The notes under the pieces are model-generated. The model did no database searches and was not told the DNA's origin. It saw only the letters and a list, made by a program, of their open reading frames with translations. A stretch of DNA of 26,207 bases from a virus: IMG/VR virus record IMGVR_UViG_3300013094_000239, positions 1-26,207 of that record; one strand, written 5' to 3'. Every line of letters starts with the position of its first letter. Positions within the stretch are counted from its first letter, which is position 1. The translations under genes were made by a program, and so were the position numbers. Shown piece by piece: positions 1 to 7,295 of the stretch.

Positions 1-23
1 ATATTTTTCCTTTTAAAGTTTGT

Positions 24-38
24 GAGTCATATAGACTC
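24..38 (-). other. small hairpin between late-type promoter and next gene
   Basis: A 5-bp inverted repeat (GAGTC / GACTC, 5-nt loop) lies in the leader of a gene that starts beyond the window edge. It is followed on the minus strand by AAAGGAAAAA, a plausible ribosome binding site for that unseen gene. The hairpin is short and could be chance. Confidence 0.3.
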
Positions 39-44
39 TACTTT

Positions 45-52
45 TATTTATT
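45..52 (-). promoter_or_regulatory. putative late promoter (AATAAATA)
   Basis: NATAAATA on the minus strand, just after the stop of the 252-aa gene and upstream of an RBS-like AAGGAAAAA near the window edge. It matches the T4-type late -10 element (TATAAATA; NATAAATA in T4-like cyanophages). The genome is AT-rich and the same 8-mer occurs inside genes, so the intergenic position is the main support. Confidence 0.4.
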
Positions 53-58
53 CCTGTT

Positions 59-817
59 TCAGATTTTTCTGGTTTTACGGATAGATTCGTTAGTACCTGT
101 AGCAAGACGATCATGGTCAGCATCTAATTCAGCGGTTCCTGGTTTAGTAGCAGCAGTCTGTGCTTTTTTACCAGTAAGAATCTCTTGTCTCAATTCAGCA
201 TACTCTGATTTGCTCAATTTATAGAGTTTTTGCATGGCTGCTTTAGCGATTTCTTCTAGTCCAGCTTCATCAGTTTCACTAGACATTCTAGTGATAGCAG
301 ATATAATCTGTTTTACAGAAGAAGACATAGCCGGTGCACCCATTGTAGGTTCATTTGAATGTGATATGCCGCCACCTGCTGCACCTTGACCCATTGTAGG
401 TTCAACTCTACGTTGCTGAACTTGACCATTTTTATTACGTTTTTGACGCATACCAATCATATACATTGCGTTGGCAACTTTATTAATATCGTTACCACTA
501 GATGATGTAATTTTATCAATGGTTGGTTCGTCAGCAGACCAACCTTGCTGTTCTAAATAATCAGTAACGTAAGTCTTCATGTCGGGCATTTGCATCCCAC
601 TAGCTTTTGCAGACTTTGCAATGGTATTATATTCTTGCACAAAATTCTTTAGAAAGATATTCTGAGTTCCAGTGGTTCCCATAGGAACTGCACCAAACTT
701 TTGCATTTGTGTACCTAACCAATCATTAGCCTGTCCCGTGCCGGTCAGTGCTTTTCCGGCGGCATTAACCAAAGAACCTAGAACGCCCTCATTCAGAATC
801 ACTTCGTTGATCTTCAT
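59..817 (-). CDS. hypothetical phage protein, 252 aa
   Basis: Function not recognised. The start at 817 (residues MKINEVILNEG) is chosen because AGGAAAAACG sits directly before this ATG; an upstream in-frame start at 871 would add 18 residues and overlap the previous gene by 83 nt. The N-terminal third is Gly/Ala/Thr-rich (VLGSLVNAAGKAL) and the middle is helical. A low-complexity linker holds two copies of EPTMG about 17 residues apart, and the C-terminus is Lys/Arg-rich. There is no signal peptide or membrane segment. It overlaps the end of the 87-aa gene upstream by 29 nt. It is the last complete gene of the primase-helicase run and may be expressed late from the element near 1073, which would fit a virion-associated or assembly protein; this is inference. 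Confidence 0.75.
   Translation of the reverse strand: MKINEVILNEGVLGSLVNAAGKALTGTGQANDWLGTQMQKFGAVPMGTTGTQNIFLKNFVQEYNTIAKSAKASGMQMPDMKTYVTDYLEQQGWSADEPTIDKITSSSGNDINKVANAMYMIGMRQKRNKNGQVQQRRVEPTMGQGAAGGGISHSNEPTMGAPAMSSSVKQIISAITRMSSETDEAGLEEIAKAAMQKLYKLSKSEYAELRQEILTGKKAQTAATKPGTAELDADHDRLATGTNESIRKTRKI
339..404 (-). repeat. in-frame direct repeat encoding EPTMG
   Basis: The 15-mer cccattgtaggttca occurs at 339-353 and again at 390-404, offset by 51 bases (17 codons). It gives two copies of a (V/N)EPTMG peptide in the flexible middle of the 252-aa protein. Confidence 0.85.
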
Positions 818-1052
818 CGTTTTTCCTAATACTTTTTGAAAATCTACCAGTATCTCTGGCTTTAATTGCATTCAACAACTTACGCTCTAATATAGCCGCT
901 TTTTCAGTATCATAATGCTTATTAATCATTTCTAACAAATTAATTGCGCTGGTAATGATATTATTAGCTCGGCTCTCAATGATGTGCTTAGTGTCACGGT
1001 TTTGTCCAATAGACTCTAATTCCTCCAAGAGGCTGCGGGTTTTCTTTTGCAT
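789..1052 (-). CDS. hypothetical small phage protein, 87 aa
   Basis: Not assigned a function. I start it at ATG 1052 (MQKKTRSLLEELESI) because AGGAAA lies 11 nt upstream. The longer reading begins with a GTG at 1082 that overlaps the helicase stop but has no ribosome binding site. The protein is almost all helix (LLEELESI, ESRANNIITSAINLLEMI) and charged, ending in a Lys/Arg/Asp-rich tail. It lies directly after the gp41 helicase gene with a GATAAATA late-type promoter in the gap, so it may be expressed late even though its upstream neighbour is a replication gene. Confidence 0.7.
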   Translation of the reverse strand: MQKKTRSLLEELESIGQNRDTKHIIESRANNIITSAINLLEMINKHYDTEKAAILERKLLNAIKARDTGRFSKSIRKNDEDQRSDSE

Positions 1053-1072
1053 AAAAATAGATTTCCTATTAT

Positions 1073-1080
1073 TATTTATC
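1073..1080 (-). promoter_or_regulatory. putative late promoter (GATAAATA)
   Basis: GATAAATA straddles the helicase stop codon (1079-1081) on the minus strand. The expected start point lies a few bases before the AGGAAA ribosome binding site of the 87-aa gene at 1052, a good geometry for a short-leader late transcript. Confidence 0.45.
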
Positions 1081-2536
1081 ACTTTTTAAGTTGTTTCAAC
1101 ATTGCTTGCAATTTTGAACCCTGCACATCCGCAACTACTTTTTTCTGAATAGGTTCTAGTATTTCCCCTGTGTCATTGTCAATTACAGGGGTTGTGCTTA
1201 CCAACGTAGCATGTGGTTTTAATTGATTCATAATATCATTTGGGCTAGGACTTGGTTTATATTTTGCTTGCTGTTCAGCATACCCATCAGGATCCTCGTC
1301 AGTAATTCGCATAGTTTCAATATTATAGTCCAAATCAATCTTTTGACCAACCCCTGTACTACTACGACTTTTCATACATTGCATTTGATATTTACCACGC
1401 TCACGCAAACTACGACTTGTAAGGATACCAAACACGTTATCCGCTGTGTTAATTTTACTGATACCACCTGAAATGTGACTATGGTCGAATTCTATTTCAT
1501 CAACCGCTGAACGATTTAACTGACTCGCAGTAACTAACAAGATACCTAACTCTTTTGCTAAGTTACGCAATTCTTCTGAAACATACTTGTCTTTAATGAA
1601 CTGGTCGTTAGGGTTAACTTTAACACTCACCGGCATAACTAAATCAAGATAGTCAACCATTACAAAGTCAATTTTGATACCTGTTTGAATTTGTACTTCC
1701 TTCAAATATGCTCTGATATCGTTAACGTTGCTTTGTGCAGGCAGTGCTTTAACCCGATATTGACCTGCATTTCTACCAACAGCCTTAACTTTCAAATGAG
1801 TTGTATCAATATCCCTACGAATATCTTTTGTGCCCATGCTAGTCAACATGGCATCTGTACGTAAGCTAGTTAGTTCTTCTGACAGTTCTAATGTGATATA
1901 GACACCGCTCATTCCCTGTTGTAGCCAGTTCAATGCTAAGTTCATCATGACTAACGATTTACCTGAACCACTACCACCTGCAAAGATATTCAATTCCCCG
2001 CGACTCATACCACCATAAAGAATCTTATCCATTTGTGGCCAGCCTGTACTTACCTGTCCACCTGCGTTAAAGTATTTGTTGATACGAGTTTTAGGATCAT
2101 AAAAGTAATCAGTACCCATGTCTTTTTGTAAACTGATTTGTACTGCATCTTTGATTAGTTTCTCAACCGGACTAAAGTCACCCTTTTCCAACAAATCGGC
2201 TGCTTTAAGAATTGCTCGTTCTAATTCTTGTCGTTTTGTGAATGCCTCAAACGCATCAAAGAACCACTCGTGATGACCATCACTTAATTCTTCAATAGGA
2301 TCAATATCTACACCAGTGATTGCCTTGATTTGACTATTGTCCGGAAGTACTTTATACTTGTCTGTGTGTTCCTTAAACATTTCTGCTACTGGTCGTAGAC
2401 TTTTATCAAAGTTCTCACTGTTCATAATGTTCATAACACGAGTATATAAACCCGCGTCGGTTAACATCATTCGCAAAAATAATTTCTGTACGTCTGGTGT
2501 ATATTCTAATTGTTTAGAATCCGTTTTGTTTGCCAA
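1079..2536 (-). CDS. 41: replicative DNA helicase, T4 gp41 / DnaB family
   Basis: Hexameric 5'-3' helicase that unwinds the replication fork and works with the gp61 primase encoded directly upstream. RecA-like core: Walker A GGSGSGKS at about residues 187-194, the glutamate-bearing strand TLELSEE at 215-221, Walker B DFVMVDYLDL at 290-299, and the TASQLNR sensor motif at 336-342. The N-terminal 140 residues are the helical DnaB-type collar domain. Length (485 aa) matches T4 gp41. The start codon is TTG: AGAGGA lies 6 nt before it, and no ATG occurs before residue 23. It overlaps the primase gene by 23 nt, so translation of the two is probably coupled. Confidence 0.95.
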   Translation of the reverse strand: MANKTDSKQLEYTPDVQKLFLRMMLTDAGLYTRVMNIMNSENFDKSLRPVAEMFKEHTDKYKVLPDNSQIKAITGVDIDPIEELSDGHHEWFFDAFEAFTKRQELERAILKAADLLEKGDFSPVEKLIKDAVQISLQKDMGTDYFYDPKTRINKYFNAGGQVSTGWPQMDKILYGGMSRGELNIFAGGSGSGKSLVMMNLALNWLQQGMSGVYITLELSEELTSLRTDAMLTSMGTKDIRRDIDTTHLKVKAVGRNAGQYRVKALPAQSNVNDIRAYLKEVQIQTGIKIDFVMVDYLDLVMPVSVKVNPNDQFIKDKYVSEELRNLAKELGILLVTASQLNRSAVDEIEFDHSHISGGISKINTADNVFGILTSRSLRERGKYQMQCMKSRSSTGVGQKIDLDYNIETMRITDEDPDGYAEQQAKYKPSPSPNDIMNQLKPHATLVSTTPVIDNDTGEILEPIQKKVVADVQGSKLQAMLKQLKK

Positions 2537-3497
2537 TTTTCTTCCTCTGCATTTCTAATTTTATTTTGCTCATTGTAGCACTTTGTAGTATCGCTAGTAA
2601 AGTAGGTAATTTTCCGTACTTGACTACAGCATCATTCACATCTTTTACGTTTGGGCCCCAGTTAGGTAAACTAACATGGTATCCTAATTCTAATGCTCTA
2701 TCAATTAGTTTGAGACCTGTCTTGTCAAAGTCTGGAACTACGATTATTCTTTTGTTTAATTGTGCTATCAGTTGAGCCTGATCTATATTGATATCATCAT
2801 GCATGACTGCGACACCGTCAATAGCTAGTGCATCAAAGATACCTTCGGTTACGATGCAATATTGCCAATCATATTTCTGCTGGTCAATATTGAAAACGTA
2901 ACCTGGTTGTTGTTCGTTTATGTACTTGGGGATTCTTCCATCAATGTACCTACTAGTAAAGCCTACAAGTTTGTTCTTGTAGTTATAGGGCACGATAATG
3001 CGTTGCTGATTTCGGATGTTATCCTTATCATATGGTGTGACATAGAATGTATATTTACTTAGGTCAATACTACGATTATCTAAGTAGTTAATGAACAATT
3101 GATGATTTTGGTTATTCTTGTCTAATCGTTCACTATTTTCAGGTAGTTCCTTGTTTTGAAACTTAAGTGCTTTTTTGTGTTGTGGTTGTATCAAGTCTAA
3201 CGCATCTTTGTGTTGTAGACTTTCTAAGCTCCAACGTTGTATCTGTGTCTCGTCACACCCACACCATTTTAAAAATTGTTTTGTTTTAGGGCCGATTTGT
3301 TTACCAAGTGTGAAGTTACAACTATAACTACAATTGAAGCAATGCATGACCCAATTGTTACCTTCAAGTTTAAGTCCACCACGACTTCTACGATCAGGTT
3401 TATGTCCTCTATGACCACAACAGATAGCGTTGAAACTGATCCAACCACTTTGGGTCTGTTTCTTTCTACCGGGAATCAAAGAGGTAATATCAAACAT
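2514..3497 (-). CDS. 61: DNA primase, T4 gp61 family
   Basis: Makes RNA primers for lagging-strand synthesis in a primosome with gp41. The N-terminal zinc-binding domain shows C26/C27, H29 and C53-x2-C56 (HCFNCSYSC). The TOPRIM catalytic core shows the glutamate at E218 (IVTEGIFDALA) and the aspartate pair D256-x-D258 (VVPDFDKTG). Length 327 aa is close to T4 gp61 (342). The ATG at 3497 has no Shine-Dalgarno but lies exactly 6 nt after a TATAAT box with a -35-like TTGCAT 17 nt further up, which predicts a leaderless transcript. The 3' end overlaps the helicase start. Confidence 0.93.
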   Translation of the reverse strand: MFDITSLIPGRKKQTQSGWISFNAICCGHRGHKPDRRSRGGLKLEGNNWVMHCFNCSYSCNFTLGKQIGPKTKQFLKWCGCDETQIQRWSLESLQHKDALDLIQPQHKKALKFQNKELPENSERLDKNNQNHQLFINYLDNRSIDLSKYTFYVTPYDKDNIRNQQRIIVPYNYKNKLVGFTSRYIDGRIPKYINEQQPGYVFNIDQQKYDWQYCIVTEGIFDALAIDGVAVMHDDINIDQAQLIAQLNKRIIVVPDFDKTGLKLIDRALELGYHVSLPNWGPNVKDVNDAVVKYGKLPTLLAILQSATMSKIKLEMQRKKIGKQNGF

Positions 3498-3503
3498 ACT
3501 ACA

Positions 3504-3532
3504 ATTATATTACAGTATGTATCAGAATGCAA
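3504..3532 (-). promoter_or_regulatory. sigma70-type promoter giving a leaderless primase mRNA
   Basis: On the minus strand TTGCAT (3527-3532), a 17-nt spacer and TATAAT (3504-3509) are followed by only 6 nt before the primase ATG. The expected start point is the A of the ATG. The same layout occurs before the genes starting at 12503 and 15028. Confidence 0.7.
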
Positions 3533-3545
3533 GAGTCTTGGGACT

Positions 3546-4292
3546 TTATCTTGCCAATATGTCAGTCACATCGCCCTGAGTGCAATTGAATTGTACCCTG
3601 ATATATGGATGAAATCCTTCTATCTGGTAGTAATCAGTGTTTGCTTGATTAATGTAAGTGATTGGATCATTGATGTTATACCAGTCATTGTCTGGTATAG
3701 TTGATCCTTGTACCTGAACGGTACCTGAAAAGTTATTGTAGTATGCTTGCAAAGTTAGTTTTGGATTGTATGATGTACTAACTGTGCTACTTGTAAATGT
3801 TACTGTGTTGTTTTGTGGAACAGGGTGTGAAGGAATAGTAACATCCATGCTAGGCATATGTTTTGGTAATACGCTATCCTCAATCCAAATAATACCACGT
3901 GCTGAACTGTCATTGTCTAAGAACACAGGCACGTTGAAACTGTTTGTTGGGATTTCTAATGAGTAGTATCCTTTTTGTGATTCAACACTATCTAGTTCTG
4001 ATGATAACAATTGAAGTTCAGCTAGCCCGGTTAATGCATAAACAATAGTTAATGTTTTCTGTATTAGTACCTGAGTTCCATCATTGTTAAGGATACGCAT
4101 GGTAATCTCAGCATCGGTGATATCTACTGGTTTTTGTTCTTGGTTAATGAATTTGAACTGGATTCTGTTATCCACGCCCTTATGCAATCTTAAATTTTTT
4201 GCGTACACGATACTGTAACTCCTAGGTGAGTTGCCATAGATCATCACTACGATTTGTCTTGGTATATATGAATAAACACTTGTTGAATACAC
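3546..4292 (-). CDS. putative virion/tail protein with BppU-like N-terminal region
   Basis: Probable structural protein. After about 30 residues it has a beta-rich domain with a pattern like baseplate-upper-protein N-terminal domains (LRLHKGVDNRIQFKF, then PVDITDAEITMRIL and ALTGLAELQL). A second beta domain ends in YYQIEGFHPYIRVQF, a carbohydrate-binding-module-like pattern. There are no membrane segments. The start is a GTG at 4292 with AGGAG 7 nt upstream. A late-type element sharing TAAATACACTAT with the one at 23863 lies just before it. It sits between replication genes rather than in a structural cluster. The fold assignment rests on pattern only. Confidence 0.6.
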   Translation of the reverse strand: MYSTSVYSYIPRQIVVMIYGNSPRSYSIVYAKNLRLHKGVDNRIQFKFINQEQKPVDITDAEITMRILNNDGTQVLIQKTLTIVYALTGLAELQLLSSELDSVESQKGYYSLEIPTNSFNVPVFLDNDSSARGIIWIEDSVLPKHMPSMDVTIPSHPVPQNNTVTFTSSTVSTSYNPKLTLQAYYNNFSGTVQVQGSTIPDNDWYNINDPITYINQANTDYYQIEGFHPYIRVQFNCTQGDVTDILAR

Positions 4293-4310
4293 GATCTGGC
4301 TCCTATAGTG

Positions 4311-4318
4311 TATTTAGT
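4311..4318 (-). promoter_or_regulatory. putative late promoter (ACTAAATA)
   Basis: TAAATACACTAT on the minus strand is identical over 12 nt to the late-type element at 23859-23868 and shares TAAATACACT with the one near 22207. It ends just upstream of the AGGAG of the BppU-like structural gene, fitting late expression. The first two bases of the 8-mer deviate from NATAAATA. Confidence 0.45.
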
Positions 4319-4349
4319 AAGAAATTAAATATAATGGTAAATTTGCCCA

Positions 4350-4357
4350 GATAAATA
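4350..4357 (+). promoter_or_regulatory. putative late promoter (GATAAATA), plus strand
   Basis: GATAAATA lies 21 nt upstream of the only plus-strand gene, within an 86-nt divergent intergenic region that also holds the minus-strand late-type element at 4311. No sigma70 pair was found here: a TATAAT at 4330-4335 has no matching -35. Confidence 0.4.
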
Positions 4358-4378
4358 ATCCTAGAGTCACTTTATTTG

Positions 4379-4756
4379 ATGCACAGCGAATTCTTTCAAA
4401 AACTATCAGAAAATCATCCATTTATCACCGTTTGCTCCTATGCAGGTCAAGACTATGTAGGAATCGTACAAAATCGTGATGATGTTGTTACCACTATATA
4501 TGATTACGGTGCGATAGTAGATCAAATACTACGTCAAAAATTTCTAGACCTCGGAGATCAATGGTGGTGGGAATCAAATAGATTGATCCCCATTAATATG
4601 TTCTTAAAGAATGAATGGGCCGAGTTTAGACCCTATTTACGAACGTTCAATAACAAAAGTCTAACTGTTATTCACGGACCCACATGTAGCATGTTAGAAC
4701 TTGGTAAACGCAAGAGTAAGCGTAAATCAATTACTCTGGTAAAACGGCTTCCTTAA
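4379..4756 (+). CDS. hypothetical protein, 125 aa, the only plus-strand gene
   Basis: Unknown function, but the composition is that of a real soluble protein: an N-terminal helix (SEFFQKLSENHPF), a beta-like stretch (TVCSYAGQDYVGIVQN), a tryptophan cluster (QWWWESNRLIPINMF) and a basic C-terminus (KRKSKRKSITLVKRLP). The ATG at 4379 follows a TTG codon. There is no clear Shine-Dalgarno (TAGAG is the nearest). A GATAAATA late-type element precedes it, and its last 26 bases overlap the 3' end of the convergent HNH gene. The opposite orientation in an otherwise one-way region suggests it and the HNH gene arrived as a separate insertion; this is inference. Confidence 0.7.
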   Translation: MHSEFFQKLSENHPFITVCSYAGQDYVGIVQNRDDVVTTIYDYGAIVDQILRQKFLDLGDQWWWESNRLIPINMFLKNEWAEFRPYLRTFNNKSLTVIHGPTCSMLELGKRKSKRKSITLVKRLP

Positions 4757-5396
4757 TTAAGTTATTCAATTCTTCAAGGGTAATGCTACTCTTTCTTCCC
4801 TTGCTAGTATTTTCTTTTGCTTCAATTATTTGTAAATTCGCAGGATGATTTACAATTTCAGCTGGTAGATTTGCATGCCAAGAATCAAGTATACTAAACT
4901 TATGATCCACGTGATAGGTTTGTTGTCCTAATAGAAAACCCTGTTCTTTAGCCCATATCTGTGCCCGCTGTCTTATTGCTCTTGCGTAATGTCTATAGTT
5001 TTTAGCATCTTCGGGTGTTAACAGACCTGATTTTTTTCTCTTAGTCTCTTTCATTTTATTGACTGCTTCAGGGGTACATGCAGTTTTTAATAAAGTATGT
5101 GTTGCTTTAATTTTTCTTTCCACTGATTCAGGTCTTTTCCACTGCTCTTTGATTCGGTCGGAATGAATCTTTGTGTATGCTTCACAATGTTGTGTTACTT
5201 TACAACATGTATATCTTCCGCCGGTGTTTTTAAACATAGCGGGCTTACCGCACCCTTGTTCACACAACTGTCCTTGTTTTATAACTTCGTGTGTTTGTTT
5301 ATGATAATGCCACATTTGCGGATTATTAGACATATAATCACAATGTTCGCATTTTCTGGGATATTGAATTTTATTATAATTTTTTGACGCAGGCAT
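4731..5396 (-). CDS. HNH endonuclease (free-standing homing-type) with zinc finger
   Basis: Probable DNA endonuclease. The N-terminus carries a C2H2-like finger (CEHCDYMSNN, then HYHKQTH) and a second cysteine cluster (CEQGCGKPA, then CCKVTQHC), probably for DNA recognition. The C-terminal HNH nuclease is seen as YHVDHKFSILD at about residues 161-171, then NHPANLQIIEAKENTSKG with the conserved asparagines and lysine. A basic KRPESVERKIKATH stretch resembles the NUMOD-type linkers of homing enzymes. The ATG at 5396 has no Shine-Dalgarno and lies 5 nt after CATAAATA. It is convergent with and overlaps the plus-strand gene. No intron or split gene is visible around it, so it is free-standing. 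Confidence 0.85.
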   Translation of the reverse strand: MPASKNYNKIQYPRKCEHCDYMSNNPQMWHYHKQTHEVIKQGQLCEQGCGKPAMFKNTGGRYTCCKVTQHCEAYTKIHSDRIKEQWKRPESVERKIKATHTLLKTACTPEAVNKMKETKRKKSGLLTPEDAKNYRHYARAIRQRAQIWAKEQGFLLGQQTYHVDHKFSILDSWHANLPAEIVNHPANLQIIEAKENTSKGRKSSITLEELNNLIKEAVLPE

Positions 5397-5401
5397 AATA
5401 A

Positions 5402-5409
5402 TATTTATG
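5402..5409 (-). promoter_or_regulatory. putative late promoter (CATAAATA) abutting the HNH start
   Basis: CATAAATA on the minus strand ends 5 nt before the HNH ATG. If used like a T4 late promoter, transcription would begin at or next to the start codon and give a leaderless message. A T6 run just upstream at 5418-5423 follows the stop of the DnaE-like gene, without a convincing stem. Confidence 0.4.
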
Positions 5410-5423
5410 CCTATTTTAAAAAA

Positions 5424-6008
5424 TCACAAGCCGTTGAGTTCCTGTTCGCATAATAGATTCATATGCACAACAACTAATAATGCGTAAGCACAGGAATGAG
5501 AACGTTTGAATGCATACCCATCAATATCTTTATCCCATACAGTTTTCGCTACTTCACGCCAAGGTAATCCAATCAAGTGTTTCTTACCTGGACGAATGAT
5601 AGCAAGAAACATTGCTAGTCTAGGAATACTATCAATTGGTTCAGGCATTCGTTGAATAGAGTTATAGTGATTGCTTAAATGAATCAACTTCTCAACAAAT
5701 GTTTTGTCATTTAGTTTACTCCAGAATGGATTCTGCATTAGTCGTTCTAAATGTTGTTCATCCTTAACATGATTATAGATATGAACATTCAATAAGTCTA
5801 GTTTAAAGTATCCACGTTTCTCTGCATCACTATAATCAATGTTAGCCATGTCATTGATTGCATCATATGGAACATCTGTGATATGTACCCCTGTTGAATG
5901 TTTACGCATAGGTTGAATCTTACGCATTGCAGCAGGGATATATTTGATGTGTTGTAAGATTTTATCTCTATCACCAAAATCAATATCAATATCTGATTGA
6001 AATTTCAT
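5424..6008 (-). CDS. miniature DnaE-like protein (C-family DNA polymerase core motifs)
   Basis: 194 aa, yet it keeps in order the signatures of bacterial DNA polymerase III alpha: SDIDIDF at residues 5-11 (PDIDLDF, catalytic aspartates at D6 and D8); KHSTGVHI at 36-43 (KHAGGVVI); SDAEKRGYFKLDLLNV at 60-75 (the KFDFLGL strand, third aspartate at D71); LAMFLAIIRPGKKH near 132-145 (ALYRPGP); and DGYAFKRSHSCAYALL near 164-179 (FNKSHAAAYAL). Full DnaE proteins exceed 1000 aa with PHP, tau-binding and OB domains, all absent here. The ATG overlaps the stop of the DexA-type exonuclease gene (ATGA). Whether it polymerises DNA is unknown; a regulatory or priming role is equally possible. T4-like phages replicate with a family-B enzyme, not seen in this window. 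Confidence 0.75.
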   Translation of the reverse strand: MKFQSDIDIDFGDRDKILQHIKYIPAAMRKIQPMRKHSTGVHITDVPYDAINDMANIDYSDAEKRGYFKLDLLNVHIYNHVKDEQHLERLMQNPFWSKLNDKTFVEKLIHLSNHYNSIQRMPEPIDSIPRLAMFLAIIRPGKKHLIGLPWREVAKTVWDKDIDGYAFKRSHSCAYALLVVVHMNLLCEQELNGL

Positions 6009-6553
6009 CGTGTCATTAATCCTGCTTTAATCATTTTCATATATGCTTGTTGAACAACAATGGCTTGTCGTTCCGCATCTTCTACTGCTTTGTGAGAAGT
6101 AACATGCCCGCCGTCTCTGAGTTTGACCCCAGCCACTTCGTAAAGAGTACGGGTATCTCGCACACTCCAGAATGGCCAGGGGATTCGCATGTCAAGTTGC
6201 TTCCATGCTGTTTCCATAACCACACAGTCAAAAGCAGCACCGTTACTCCACACAGCACGGCGATTCCAGCAGAAGCTATATAACTTTTCCATGCATTCTT
6301 TAAATGAGATTCTATCTCTGTCCCCCAATGCTTCTTCTTGGGCTGCTGCTGACTGCTCACCCCACCAACGTAATGTATCATCATCAATTATCCTATTGTA
6401 TGTGTCTGTCTGTTCTTCGATTGTTGGTCTGAGTTCCAATCTCTCAGCGATGCCAGTACCTTTTGGATCAAAGCGCACTGCACCAATTGTAAGTATAACA
6501 CAATAAGGGTCTGTTGACAAACTCTCAATGTCAATCATAATGTCCGCTGCCAT
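6005..6553 (-). CDS. dexA: 3'-5' exonuclease, T4 DexA-like (DEDD superfamily)
   Basis: Exonuclease acting on single-stranded DNA 3' ends. ExoI motif MIDIESLST (D8, E10), ExoII region AVWSNGAAFDCVVMETAW and ExoIII HKAVEDAERQ with the His-x4-Asp signature of the DEDDh class. 182 aa, slightly shorter than T4 DexA (227 aa). GGAAG precedes the ATG by 6 nt and lies inside the last codons of the upstream array gene. It is coupled by a 4-nt ATGA overlap to the miniature DnaE-like gene, echoing the polymerase-plus-proofreader pairing of DnaE and DnaQ; that link is inference. Confidence 0.88.
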   Translation of the reverse strand: MAADIMIDIESLSTDPYCVILTIGAVRFDPKGTGIAERLELRPTIEEQTDTYNRIIDDDTLRWWGEQSAAAQEEALGDRDRISFKECMEKLYSFCWNRRAVWSNGAAFDCVVMETAWKQLDMRIPWPFWSVRDTRTLYEVAGVKLRDGGHVTSHKAVEDAERQAIVVQQAYMKMIKAGLMTR

Positions 6554-6835
6554 TTAGTTCTTCCACATTTCGTAAATAAACTTTGCCTTGTCGTCCCAGA
6601 TTTCAATATATAACACGTTTCCGGCTAACCAGAAGTCCCAAGCAATACCGCGCTCACCTAAATTTCTACGACACCATTTGATATAATCATTTGGATCAAC
6701 CTTTTGATAATTCAAATCAATCTTATGAGTAATACGACCACGACTAGTTGTTTCGTAAGAGGTGCGATCAGGTTGAGTTACATGTTGCAATGGTGCAAAT
6801 GTACCTGTACTATTACCAATTCCTGCTATTGCCAT
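6554..6835 (-). CDS. array gene 1 (last in operon), 93 aa, diverged family member
   Basis: Keeps the family middle (YIKWCRRNLGERGIAWDFW) and a C-terminal strand (VLYIEIWDDKAKFIYEMW), but the L-R-W tail has become EMWKN. The N-terminal 30 residues are a polar Gly/Thr-rich extension not seen in the others. The start shares the A of the upstream TAA (TAATG at 6835), and AAGG of the upstream L-R-Y codons lies 9 nt before it. Its own last codons (ATG TGG AAG AAC) supply GGAAG as the ribosome binding site for the DexA gene. Confidence 0.8.
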   Translation of the reverse strand: MAIAGIGNSTGTFAPLQHVTQPDRTSYETTSRGRITHKIDLNYQKVDPNDYIKWCRRNLGERGIAWDFWLAGNVLYIEIWDDKAKFIYEMWKN

Positions 6836-7053
6836 TATTCATACCTTAGACTAAACCATGTTGCTAATTCTTCTTTGTAGAATGTAAACACAGTATGTCT
6901 ATTATACACTGCATCATGGCTCAAGTCATCATATTTGGGTTTATTGTACGCAAAATCAAAATCAGTACCTTGAGTATACCCCTGTTGTCTAAGTTCTCTA
7001 ACAATGTCCATAATCTCATTGGGCATCTTGTCTATCAATCTAACTTGTAACAT
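6835..7053 (-). CDS. array gene 2, 72 aa, F-x-L-R-Y tail
   Basis: Ends TWFSLRYE, encoded CTA AGG TAT GAA TAA, which supplies AAGG for the next gene. The N-terminal half (PNEIMDIVRELRQQGYTQGTDFDF) is a helix-turn different from most members. It starts at ATG 7053 sharing an A with the upstream TAA; a longer in-frame reading to 7077 is possible but would overlap more. No Shine-Dalgarno is visible, so it probably relies on reinitiation. Confidence 0.75.
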   Translation of the reverse strand: MLQVRLIDKMPNEIMDIVRELRQQGYTQGTDFDFAYNKPKYDDLSHDAVYNRHTVFTFYKEELATWFSLRYE

Positions 7054-7295
7054 TATGAAAACATAATTGTGAACCAAGTTGCCATCTTGTCATCTTGGAA
7101 AGTTAAATCCCATTGAACTACAGAACTGTGAGTTCCTACATCCTCATTCTGAACTATAACCTTTTGTTTTTTTGCGATCCAACCTTGTCCACCTATTGAG
7201 TTGTGCATGTAATGGAGTCTCGGGCCTATATTCTTAATAAGCCACTGTTCTTGTTTTGGTTCTAATCCTTTTGGTAATTTTATAGTTACAGCCAT
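7053..7295 (-). CDS. array gene 3, 80 aa, diverged tail
   Basis: Resembles array gene 4 (EQWLIKNIGPRLHYMH against HWTTKTVGPFLRKMH), so the two are probably a more recent duplicate pair. The end, FQDDKMATWFTIMFS, keeps the F-x-D/E-x-x-x-W-F spacing but has lost L-R-W. The ATG at 7295 lies inside the upstream AGATGG codons, giving a 10-nt overlap, with only TTAAG before it as a weak binding site. Confidence 0.75.
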   Translation of the reverse strand: MAVTIKLPKGLEPKQEQWLIKNIGPRLHYMHNSIGGQGWIAKKQKVIVQNEDVGTHSSVVQWDLTFQDDKMATWFTIMFS

